From an uncultured Granulosicoccaceae bacterium (GTDB taxonomy: Bacteria > Pseudomonadota > Gammaproteobacteria > Granulosicoccales > Granulosicoccaceae): DNA of 64,000 nucleotides. Each line of letters starts with the position of its first letter. The stretch's first letter is position 1. The position numbers and the translations under genes are program-made. The DNA is taken from positions 25,023-89,022 of the forward strand of contig CALHOI010000035.1 in assembly GCA_938035525.1 (NCBI GenBank), written 5' to 3'. Shown in pieces: positions 33,413 through 41,693 of this stretch. Under the pieces are notes generated by a model. That model made no database searches, was not told the origin of the DNA, and saw only the letters and a list, made by a program, of their open reading frames with translations.

Positions 33413-35254
33413 TTGACTCATATCGAAGCGGCGAACTCGGTGCTCAACCCTTTTTCAGTCTCATTGTATTTGGCCAATCTGCGCGCACACCTTAATGCGT
33501 CCGGCTTGCGCCTTCGCCTCGTGCTGGTGTGCGGGGTGTTGCTTACCCAACCTATTGCATCCCACGCGCAGGAAATACAAGAAGAAACTGATAGCGGCGC
33601 TCAAACAACAGACCAAACAAGCCAGACCAAGGCAGACGCCAGGTTGCGACAACTGGCCTACATACAGGGCGTGCTTGACGGCAAGCTGACCGAGCGCAGA
33701 AATATCGGTAACCAGATAGCCGAAGCGAACGAACAAGACAGAGCTGATTTGAGGCGCATGGCAAACTCGCTAACCGCTGAGATCACTCAACTTCGCAGCA
33801 CGCTGGAAACCATTGCTACCGGCGGCGTTGATCGAAAGCTATTTGAAGTTGAACCAGAAGCGGAAAAAAAAGACTGGCGAGAAGATGTATCACTTATTGC
33901 TCAACCTGTACTGGATAGTTTGAAGGAAATTACCGAGAAACCGCGACGAATAAAAGAGCTCAATGAACTCATAGAATTAAAGACACTTGAGGCTCAAACC
34001 AGCGAAGCTGCGCTGCAAAGTCTTTCCGGCAACCAATCTACCGATGAAAATTCTGCGCTTTCTCGATCTATTGAATCACTGACCAGCAAATGGACCAAAC
34101 GACGTGAGGACGCGCAAAACGCTATTACAGTTGCGCAAATTCAGTTAAAGGGATTAGAAGGCGATCAACCGATATCCAAAACCATTTATGAAGCTCTGAT
34201 CAGCTTTGCAAAAGGTCGCGGGCTGACAATTGTATTGGCGATACTGGCCGCATGGCTTGTGTGGATTAGCGTGCGAGTTTTACTCAACGCCTATAGGCGC
34301 ACGCTGGTAGACAAAAAACGGGCCGATAGCCGCACCCGATATAGGGTTGCCAAATACAGCGTACAGGCATTGACGTTTTCATTGATTTTAATTGCTGTAT
34401 TTATTGTATTTTACGAACGTCACGATGTGCTGTTATTGGGTTTACTGATCTTGCTTATCGTTGGTTTTGTCCTTAACGCTAAGCAGTTGCTGCCACGCTA
34501 TTTAAAAGAGGCAAGGCTGTTACTCAATCTTGGCGCCATGCGCGAGGGTGAAAGAGTCATATTAAACGGCATTCCATTTCGCGTTAATTCAATCAATATG
34601 TACACTACGTTCACGAATCCTGAACTCAGTGGCATGCTACGAATACCCCTGGCGGAGCTCACCAAAACAACATCTCGTCCCAGTGTTGAGGAAAGTTGGT
34701 TTCCAAGTTCTAAAGGCGATGTTGTGCTTACTGCCGAGGGCGAGCTACTGGAAGTACTCAGTCAGAACCCCGATACGGTAGAGCTGAGAAAAAGAGGCGG
34801 AGAATTACTAACACTGCCTACTACGCAATTTTACGGGAAGTCGATGACCAACCTGACACGCCTTGGTACCTTTGGCGTTAGCAGTACATTTGGTGTTGAC
34901 TACAACCATCAACACATTGCAGCCACAGTGATTCCCGATACGCTACAAAAACAGGTTCAAGCCGCTTTCGAATCCAGCAACCTTTCAAATGCTTTGGTCG
35001 AGGTCAGAGTGGAACTGGCCGAGGCTGGAAGCTCGTCCATTAACTATTGGATTTTCGTGACAATGAAAAGCGACGTTGCATTTTCATACTTCAGGGTGCT
35101 TCGGGTTATACAAAGTGCTTGTATTCATACCTGCACGACACAAGGCTGGAGCATTCCCTTTCCGCACATGTCTCTGGTGCAAAAGCCGGTTGCTGCCAAC
35201 GACGCAGTGACAATGATGGACCAGGCCCCACACGATGGGGCTGCATCTGCTTAG
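33413..35254 (+). CDS. MscS-like membrane protein with N-terminal coiled coil
   Basis: A 613-residue protein. A signal peptide ends about LLTQPIASHAQ. A long charged, coiled-coil periplasmic region follows (about 70-255), then three hydrophobic segments (about 265-285, 318-337 and 342-360) and a cytoplasmic part with an MscS beta-domain look (LGAMREGERVILNGIPFRVNSI). The pore-lining helix of MscS is rich in Gly and Ala; the equivalent stretch here (NAKQLLPRYLKEARLLLN) is not, so channel activity is unproven. The start is a TTG at 33413 with weak support; GTG at 33440 is an alternative. Confidence 0.7.
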   Translation: MTHIEAANSVLNPFSVSLYLANLRAHLNASGLRLRLVLVCGVLLTQPIASHAQEIQEETDSGAQTTDQTSQTKADARLRQLAYIQGVLDGKLTERRNIGNQIAEANEQDRADLRRMANSLTAEITQLRSTLETIATGGVDRKLFEVEPEAEKKDWREDVSLIAQPVLDSLKEITEKPRRIKELNELIELKTLEAQTSEAALQSLSGNQSTDENSALSRSIESLTSKWTKRREDAQNAITVAQIQLKGLEGDQPISKTIYEALISFAKGRGLTIVLAILAAWLVWISVRVLLNAYRRTLVDKKRADSRTRYRVAKYSVQALTFSLILIAVFIVFYERHDVLLLGLLILLIVGFVLNAKQLLPRYLKEARLLLNLGAMREGERVILNGIPFRVNSINMYTTFTNPELSGMLRIPLAELTKTTSRPSVEESWFPSSKGDVVLTAEGELLEVLSQNPDTVELRKRGGELLTLPTTQFYGKSMTNLTRLGTFGVSSTFGVDYNHQHIAATVIPDTLQKQVQAAFESSNLSNALVEVRVELAEAGSSSINYWIFVTMKSDVAFSYFRVLRVIQSACIHTCTTQGWSIPFPHMSLVQKPVAANDAVTMMDQAPHDGAASA

Positions 35255-35442
35255 GCCACATCTGGCCCTCTGAGTTGGGCAATTCATTGGTTTGTAGGAC
35301 GTGCTAAACGCAGAATCACCACTAAACTCCTGAGACAGTCCTTTCGAATCTAGCCTGCAGGGCAGATTGCTTGCACCTCATTTATATTTGGGTTATTATT
35401 CCCAAACATGAACCAACCTCGCATTCAACGTCAGGAGACAAT

Positions 35443-37083
35443 ATGAAACTCGCAACCAAACTCAGCACGCTACTCGTGCTCGCTGGTGCTCTTTTCCACA
35501 TGGCACCGGCCAGCGCCTGCGGTGGATTGTTTTGTCAAAATATCCCAGTGGACCAAGCCGGTGAGCAAATTCTTTTCCATCAGGACGGCGACTCAATCAC
35601 GGCCATGGTCCGCATACTTTACGAAGGCAATGCTGAAGATTTCAGCTGGGTCGTACCGGTACCGAATACACCCGAGCTCAGCACCGGAGCAGACACCTTT
35701 TTTGATGAGCTTGATGTGATGACTCGACCCGTCTTCGCCTTGCAAAGGACAGGAAACGGAGAGTGCCGTTCAGACTTTGGCACCACTGGCGGTACTGATG
35801 GAGGCGTTAACTTAGGAGTCGCTGAATCAGACTCTGACGGCGGCGTTAACATCGAGCAGGAACTCTCTGTTGGGCCGTTCGAGATTCAGGTTGTCAGCAG
35901 TGATAACCCAGACGACATGGCTAACTGGTTAACCGAAAACGATTACGACTTGTCTGATCGTGGTCGCGATCTTATAGCGCCTTATGTTGAAATGGGGATG
36001 AAATTTGTCGCACTGAAACTTCGCAGTGGCCAATCAACCGGCAGCATACAACCACTGGTTATGAAGTATCAAAGCAGCAAGCCTATGGTGCCTATCAAAC
36101 TCACAGCGGTAGCAGCTCAAGACGATATGGGCGTTCTGGTTTGGCTGGTGTCCGATGCGCGCGGTGTGCCCGATAACTATTTGCATGTCATACCAAATTA
36201 CACTCAACTCAATTGGTACACAGGGACGAACAACGCTTACGGTAGTTATCAGACACTGATAACAGATGCTATGGACGAAGCTGGAGGCCAGGGATTTGCA
36301 ACCGATTTTGCCGGTATCATTGATGAATCGATCACTGGCTTTATAACCAATGCCGATTCATTAGATGCTGAGCTGGCTATGCTTGACGGATTACAAAGCG
36401 ATGCAGAATTTCTGGCTTCTTTGTATTCAGGCAATCGTAGCGACGCACTAAGAGCCCTGTACTCATCTTATCTTCCATTGCCCAGCGGCCAGGATGAGAA
36501 TGTTTATTTTAATTCGATGGCGTTACAAGCTGTGTTCACGACAGAGGAACTTGCGCAAGCACGAGTTGATCTACGCCAGGCATTCATTGATGTTGAAATT
36601 GAACCGCTCAGAGTCAGCAATTCACTACTCAATGACGGACGTTATTTAACCCGACTCTATACAACTTTATCGGCAGATGAAATGACTCTGGATCCTAGTT
36701 TTGAATTTAACCCTGATATGGAAACACAAGCACGAGTAAGAGAGGCAACGCTTGACGTCAATTGCGTTAACGACGAAACGCTTTGGTCGCTAACGCTTGG
36801 CCCCGGTACAGGTCGCGATGGTGAAACTGTTATTCAGGCAAGGGAGTCAACACCCCAATCTATTCCTGAAGCGGCACTAACACAACGATCCGTTTTTTCA
36901 GCAGCGGTTACATCGGGTGATGCTATGCCAGATGTGAAGATAGCTAACAGCTTTGATCTGCTCAACGTCGGCATTGCTGGTGAAGAACCCAAAGACAGAA
37001 AGTTTCTGGGCGCTGTATCTTATTGGTTAGGATGCGTAGTTCTACTGTGCATATTCGTGCGACGTAGACAAACCCAATTGTAA
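35443..37083 (+). CDS. DUF2330 exported protein with C-terminal membrane anchor
   Basis: The start ATG at 35443 has AGGAG six bases upstream; the open frame continues 24 codons further up but without support. The 546-residue product has a signal peptide ending APASA, then ACGGLFCQN, which starts the DUF2330 domain (VDQAGEQILF, EDFSWVVPVPNTPE). A long helical C-terminal half follows. The last 30 residues are a membrane span flanked by RRR, so the protein is anchored by its C-terminus with the domain outside the cytoplasm. DUF2330 proteins have no established biochemical role. Confidence 0.85.
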   Translation: MKLATKLSTLLVLAGALFHMAPASACGGLFCQNIPVDQAGEQILFHQDGDSITAMVRILYEGNAEDFSWVVPVPNTPELSTGADTFFDELDVMTRPVFALQRTGNGECRSDFGTTGGTDGGVNLGVAESDSDGGVNIEQELSVGPFEIQVVSSDNPDDMANWLTENDYDLSDRGRDLIAPYVEMGMKFVALKLRSGQSTGSIQPLVMKYQSSKPMVPIKLTAVAAQDDMGVLVWLVSDARGVPDNYLHVIPNYTQLNWYTGTNNAYGSYQTLITDAMDEAGGQGFATDFAGIIDESITGFITNADSLDAELAMLDGLQSDAEFLASLYSGNRSDALRALYSSYLPLPSGQDENVYFNSMALQAVFTTEELAQARVDLRQAFIDVEIEPLRVSNSLLNDGRYLTRLYTTLSADEMTLDPSFEFNPDMETQARVREATLDVNCVNDETLWSLTLGPGTGRDGETVIQARESTPQSIPEAALTQRSVFSAAVTSGDAMPDVKIANSFDLLNVGIAGEEPKDRKFLGAVSYWLGCVVLLCIFVRRRQTQL

Positions 37084-37393
37084 ACAAGATAAAACTAGCC
37101 TCTCGGTATATTGAGAGGCTAGCATCTAAAATAATTAACAATGTGCACTTCAATGGTGTTTGATTAAAAAATGAGGCAACACACTATCCAAGTAAACCCC
37201 ATTAAATTCAACTCCTTATTTGTTTTTAAAAACCCCTCTTACGTTTTGTAAACATTGCCAAACGTTACATATTCTGCTTTGGCTAACCTTTTCAGCGCTC
37301 CATCACCAACTAACACTAACCTAAACGCTTATTGTGAGCTGGGCGACTTGTTGCTAGTTTAATGTCCTAACTAGAACGTCGTTGATAATCATC
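37084..37393. other. Intergenic stretch with hairpin
   Basis: No gene is visible here. The stretch begins with a hairpin (annotated separately) and continues as A/T-rich sequence that should contain the promoter of the HisKA-REC gene. I could not assign a confident -35/-10 pair. Confidence 0.5.
37095..37122 (+). terminator. Possible terminator hairpin after the DUF2330 gene
   Basis: CTAGCCTCTC and GAGAGGCTAG are exact reverse complements (10 bp) with an 8-base loop, 12 bp after the DUF2330 stop. No proper run of Ts follows, so termination may be weak or the hairpin may only protect the mRNA 3' end. Confidence 0.5.
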
Positions 37394-38521
37394 ATGACAA
37401 CTCAATACGCATCACTGAAAAAACTAGCCAGCGCGAAAGTAACGCCGCTAGCTAATAACGCTTGTGTGCAAGTTAATCGAAGCTGCCATTCACTGGTTGT
37501 TTACGGTCAATGTTCAACGGAGCTGTATTACAAACTAGTCAAAAACTTCCATATAACTCAGTACAGTGACGGTGAGTGTGCTGACGTCACTGAGATTGAT
37601 GCTGGACTAATAGATTGTCGAGATGCTGCAATTGCTCTTCCGCAAACAAACGGATGTGTCCAGCCAAGTCGGATTTTCCTTCTGGTTGATGACAACTCAT
37701 TCTTCGCAGGCGGTGCAGATGCTTTAGTGGCTAATGAGATGGCCAATAGGCCAGCTGACAGAATCGGGCATGTAGAGCTAATCACCGAAGCGGAAATTGA
37801 CCGTGGTATTCTTAATCTCAGATTAGCCTTGCACAAGGCACAGCAGGCTAAGTCAGCCGAACTTACTGCAGCAAAAACAGCCACAGCGAAACCAGACAAT
37901 CATAAGGTCAGGCAACCACTACATGCCATTGGCCTGTTTGCCAGTTCTTTAGAGCCAAGCTTAACCAGTAACGAGCAAAAAGCCACCTTGTCTAAAATAC
38001 TGACATCATGCAATGAGCTTAATAGTTTGCTGAATGCCTCCGACAAATCAGACTACCACTACAGTGACCACGGCTTTCACGATCTTGCACTCATACAAGA
38101 TGCGCACAAATCAAATAGTTCAATTAGCAGCACAGCAGATCAATCTTACAAGGTCATGCTCATTGATGATGACCCAGCCGTGCTTGATGCAACCCATTTG
38201 CTGCTATCTGAAATGAACTGTGACACCTACCCAGCCAACAACATCCCTGAGGCTTTGGAAATTCTACACGAGCTAGACGAATTGCCTGACCTACTGGTTG
38301 TCGATTATGATCTGGGTAACAATACGACCGGGGACACAGCCATTAAAGAAATTTGCGCAGCCGCTGGCACACAACTCCCTGCTGTTATGGTGTCGGGCAG
38401 CATCGATCACATGAAAAATATAAGCGGCAACAAGAGTATATTTAAAGTGCTAAGTAAGCCTGTCAATCCAGAAGTACTGCTTAGCACTATTAACCACGCT
38501 GTTGCCCAAAAATGTAACTAA
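37394..38521 (+). CDS. HisKA-like plus receiver-domain protein lacking a kinase ATPase domain
   Basis: A 375-residue signalling protein read from ATG 37394 (a TTG opens the frame four codons earlier). The N-terminal 160 residues are unrecognised. NHKVRQPLHAIGLFASSLE matches the H-box of hybrid kinases of the SHDLRQPLHALGLF type, with the phospho-histidine kept. The HATPase domain that should follow is absent; a short linker leads straight to a C-terminal receiver domain (about 255-375) with the acidic pair (LIDDDPA), phospho-acceptor Asp in VVDYDL, Ser in VSGS and Lys in SKPV. It could act as a phosphotransfer or decoy component. It stands alone between the DUF2330 and MscS genes. Confidence 0.75.
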   Translation: MTTQYASLKKLASAKVTPLANNACVQVNRSCHSLVVYGQCSTELYYKLVKNFHITQYSDGECADVTEIDAGLIDCRDAAIALPQTNGCVQPSRIFLLVDDNSFFAGGADALVANEMANRPADRIGHVELITEAEIDRGILNLRLALHKAQQAKSAELTAAKTATAKPDNHKVRQPLHAIGLFASSLEPSLTSNEQKATLSKILTSCNELNSLLNASDKSDYHYSDHGFHDLALIQDAHKSNSSISSTADQSYKVMLIDDDPAVLDATHLLLSEMNCDTYPANNIPEALEILHELDELPDLLVVDYDLGNNTTGDTAIKEICAAAGTQLPAVMVSGSIDHMKNISGNKSIFKVLSKPVNPEVLLSTINHAVAQKCN

Positions 38522-38565
38522 CTGGCAGACACCAGTCGATCATTCGGGTTGATCATTTTAGTCGA

Positions 38566-39714
38566 TCAACTTGGTCTATCAGTAATGGGCTGTTCATCTA
38601 CAACAGTGTCATCGCTGAGTCGCTCAGTTTTTAACATTTCTGATACGGATTGTGATTGATGAGTAAACGGCGTCGACAGTGAAATACCCGCCTCTAAACT
38701 GGCTGTTAGAATCTTTTCCCTGAATAATTGCTTGGTTTTAATAAGCGCAAACTCATCTTTAGTGTAGTAGTGCACCGACCACTCTATTGCATGATCACCT
38801 GTGTCTTTTAATCGAATCTCTAACGGGTGTTGCTCTTCGATGGGTATTTGCGAGTCACTAACAGCTGCCTGAAAAGCAGATTCGAACATGACTTTCACTT
38901 TAGCCACGGAAACATCGTACCCAATTTTAAACAGCATGGTTTCCCGCAAACCACGAGCCGATGCAAACCGGGATAAGTTATGTACGGTTTGATCGCGAAT
39001 TTTCGAATTACGAATCATCACGCGGTGATTGTCTACCAGATTAAGTAGCTCTGTATGAAAAGCGAGCGTGCGATACACTATAGCTAGCATCTCCTCATTG
39101 CCATCAGAGATTTTAATAACATCCCGCTCTTTAAACATTTTACTGTTAAGAATAACCAGACCGCTGATTATATCCGGGGCCCAGGCACCCTGCGTTAACG
39201 CCAAAAAGACTCCGACAAAGCCAATAACACCCCCTGCTTCTAGCAGGCTGCTAAATCCCGCAACGCGAATAATAGAGATTAGCGCCATGATGCCAATGAA
39301 CACGCTAAAAAATATACTCAAAGCACGTGACGCATAGGTATCTGCAATACGAGGCCCGGCGCCTACATTTTGTACGGCGCGTCCAAAACGCAGCCGCACA
39401 AATCGCCCAATCAAATGCACGGTTAAATAGCTTAAGTAAATGATGACAAGTATCGATAGAATTTTAACGCCAATTCCCTGACCGGACTGCCCATCACCAT
39501 AAAAGCGAAAGTGTCCTAACAATCCAATGGCCAACACGTTAAGACCACGAATCACATTAACGCGAAACTCCAGTGCGGCATCGCTGGCATCGGCTGCTGA
39601 GAACCGACGAACCAAATAGGGCGCTACCAGAATTAGCAGGACATTGATTGCCAGCAGCGTATACAAAACACCGCTATTGCTACTGAGGTATTTATTGATT
39701 TGCTGACTAAACAT
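38566..39714 (-). CDS. MscS-family mechanosensitive channel
   Basis: A 382-residue small-conductance channel protein. After several membrane spans, the pore region AGGVIGFVGVFLALTQGAWAPDIISGL resembles MscS TM3, and KMFKERDVIKISDGNEEMLAIVYRTLAFHTELLNLVDNHRV is the beta domain (residues given as a region landmark). NSKIRDQTVHNLSR and the alpha/beta C-terminal domain follow. The chosen start is ATG 39714 with GGGAG just upstream; the frame begins four codons earlier at TTG. It lies 90 bp after the second permease-peptidase gene on the same strand, possibly in one unit. Confidence 0.85.
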   Translation of the reverse strand: MFSQQINKYLSSNSGVLYTLLAINVLLILVAPYLVRRFSAADASDAALEFRVNVIRGLNVLAIGLLGHFRFYGDGQSGQGIGVKILSILVIIYLSYLTVHLIGRFVRLRFGRAVQNVGAGPRIADTYASRALSIFFSVFIGIMALISIIRVAGFSSLLEAGGVIGFVGVFLALTQGAWAPDIISGLVILNSKMFKERDVIKISDGNEEMLAIVYRTLAFHTELLNLVDNHRVMIRNSKIRDQTVHNLSRFASARGLRETMLFKIGYDVSVAKVKVMFESAFQAAVSDSQIPIEEQHPLEIRLKDTGDHAIEWSVHYYTKDEFALIKTKQLFREKILTASLEAGISLSTPFTHQSQSVSEMLKTERLSDDTVVDEQPITDRPS

Positions 39715-39717
39715 TTT

Positions 39718-39764
39718 TACTCCCAAGCAACAGCGCTACTCCCAAGCAACGGGTCTACTCGCAG
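39718..39764. repeat. 19-bp tandem repeat carrying the mscS ribosome-binding site
   Basis: Two full copies of TACTCCCAAGCAAC plus five bases (39718-39736 and 39737-39755) and the beginning of a third. On the coding (minus) strand each copy carries TTGGGAGTA, so the Shine-Dalgarno sequence GGGAG is duplicated. The copy nearest the gene is five to six bases from the ATG at 39714. Confidence 0.7.
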
Positions 39765-39803
39765 CCGATGCACTTAACCCAATCCAATGCGGTGCGCTGC
39801 CGC

Positions 39804-41693
39804 CTAGTCGGGCACTGAACCGGAACGCCACCGATCAAAAAAGCTTCGAGAATCAGGCAGTGGAGAGTACCCAAGCTGGTAGCTAAAGCGATTGCCTTCA
39901 ATCAATCGCGGTAACACACTGAATTCTACACTCGCTTTATCACCTTCAACGGACAAACGGCCATTTAACACCGGACTGACTGTGCTTGCTAGTTTCGCTT
40001 CGCTTTTTACTCGAACGTAAAAAAACTGCGGCAGCCCGCCAACCTCATCCTCTTTCAGATCTGCCTTGATTGTGATCAGATCGGTTTTCGGATCTCGGGT
40101 GACGTTCACATTCTCAAATAAGGGAAATGCACCAATGGTTCTGTTATCCGCTATCTCCTGCATAAGCTTACGCCATTGATTGTTCACCTCTTCAAGCTCA
40201 CAGCCAATGTATTGCAGATGATTTCGCCAATAAGTGACACCAGACAAATTTGGTGGCGCATCATCACGTCCTACCGCTCGCAGGAAATCACCTATAGAGG
40301 CCTGGCCACAAGCACGTGCCATGGCGTCAACCCATATATCGCCAATGCCATAGAGCATTTCCGGATCATACAAGCCCTCAAAAACAGTGCGGTTGGCCAT
40401 GTGTTCGAATCTTATTGTGTGCCGCTTCCACGACTCCGCTGATACAAGCCAGTTTGACTCCCTCGCCTCGGGGTCTGGCACTATGTTAAAGGAGGTGTAT
40501 TGGGCCATACCCTCAATAAAAAAACCAACCGAATTACCGGCATTGGATAGCGCACGGTCTGATTCGACGGCCTGAAATACATGCGCAGTCTCATGACTCA
40601 GCACGCGACGATAAAGCGGATCAACTTCGTCTTCTGACAACAACACCATGCGTATTTTTTTCCACGCAGCCAGACCCAGCGCGTGCTCACTGTCGGAAGT
40701 CATGTCGGCACTGATGACTGGAGCATTTTGCGCACCTAACAGTTCAACCAGCTGTTGGTAATCATCTTCGACAAACGGTTCCAGTTTTTCCATAGCGCCC
40801 TGCATGGGCGATCTATAGGTAAAATCATAGTGCTCGGTGGAGAGCTGTTCTATTTCAACATTGGCTTGGTCAACAGCCACCTCCAGAAGCATGTTAAACA
40901 TAAACGCTGCCGCCATGACAAACGCAACAACAGACAAGAGCACAGGCATGACTTTAGCTAACTTACCCGACCCAGGCGCTTTGGGTTTAGAGTCTGACCT
41001 GGTCCACAGGAAATAACTAATAATCAGCAAAACGAAAGCAACAGCCAGATGAAAGCCGATGACTGTCCAGTCGACCAGCAGGTTTGGACCGTCGTACTCG
41101 TTGCTGTAGAAACTGAATATATTGTAAATGCCCGCAGCGCCAAGCATTTGCTCCAGCCAAATCAATGCCACTAAATAGACACTGTAAATAATAAGACCAA
41201 CCGTTCTAAACCAGGACAGAAACACACCATGCGACACTATAACCAATGCAAACAGACAGTCTCTTAGTAAAAACAGGGCCTCGTTGTTCCAATAAAACTT
41301 ACCAGTAATGGTTTGGCTGTTAAAGGACAACACTGCTGCAGTTAATGAGCGATCAAATATCAACAGCAAACAAAGCAATATCCACGCGCCAAGCACTTTG
41401 GAAAAAAATATCTTCTGTCGCGCAATCGGTAAGCTTCTGAGGAAGTCGATGGTTGAGTCGTCGAACTCTCGAGGAAACAGGCTGTAGGCAGCTATCATGT
41501 ACAACAGCACAATAAACAACACCATATCGACGTTGGTGCCGTATTGGCATAATTCGCCACACCACGATGCGTAGCTTTCTTCATCAATGCGCAGCGTGGA
41601 CAGTTCCGACCCGTAAAACAACGCGACCAACGCAAGATACAGTAATGCAAAAGGCAATAACTGCTTCAGTTCTTTTAGTATTAGTCTGATCAT
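39804..41693 (-). CDS. ABC-2-type permease fused to an HExxH metallopeptidase domain (predicted active)
   Basis: About 629 residues from ATG 41693, whose ATG overlaps the upstream stop (ATGA). The N-terminal 265 residues contain about six to seven membrane spans of the ABC-2 permease type, with DDSTIDFLRSLPIARQKIFFSKV matching the usual first cytoplasmic loop. After one more span (about 250-270), a gluzincin-like peptidase domain follows: HETAH at 367-371 and a Glu at 394 (FFIEGMAQY) form a plausible zinc site. The C-terminal 100 residues look beta-rich. An M1/MA-clan peptidase is the closest resemblance; the target is unknown. The topology places the peptidase in the periplasm or cytoplasm depending on span count, which I cannot fix by eye. 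Confidence 0.75.
   Translation of the reverse strand: MIRLILKELKQLLPFALLYLALVALFYGSELSTLRIDEESYASWCGELCQYGTNVDMVLFIVLLYMIAAYSLFPREFDDSTIDFLRSLPIARQKIFFSKVLGAWILLCLLLIFDRSLTAAVLSFNSQTITGKFYWNNEALFLLRDCLFALVIVSHGVFLSWFRTVGLIIYSVYLVALIWLEQMLGAAGIYNIFSFYSNEYDGPNLLVDWTVIGFHLAVAFVLLIISYFLWTRSDSKPKAPGSGKLAKVMPVLLSVVAFVMAAAFMFNMLLEVAVDQANVEIEQLSTEHYDFTYRSPMQGAMEKLEPFVEDDYQQLVELLGAQNAPVISADMTSDSEHALGLAAWKKIRMVLLSEDEVDPLYRRVLSHETAHVFQAVESDRALSNAGNSVGFFIEGMAQYTSFNIVPDPEARESNWLVSAESWKRHTIRFEHMANRTVFEGLYDPEMLYGIGDIWVDAMARACGQASIGDFLRAVGRDDAPPNLSGVTYWRNHLQYIGCELEEVNNQWRKLMQEIADNRTIGAFPLFENVNVTRDPKTDLITIKADLKEDEVGGLPQFFYVRVKSEAKLASTVSPVLNGRLSVEGDKASVEFSVLPRLIEGNRFSYQLGYSPLPDSRSFFDRWRSGSVPD

Noticed and set aside
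35225..35241. Hairpin GCCCCA-loop-TGGGGC at the end of the MscS-like gene
   Set aside because: It lies inside the coding region and is not followed by a run of Ts, so it does not support a terminator call.
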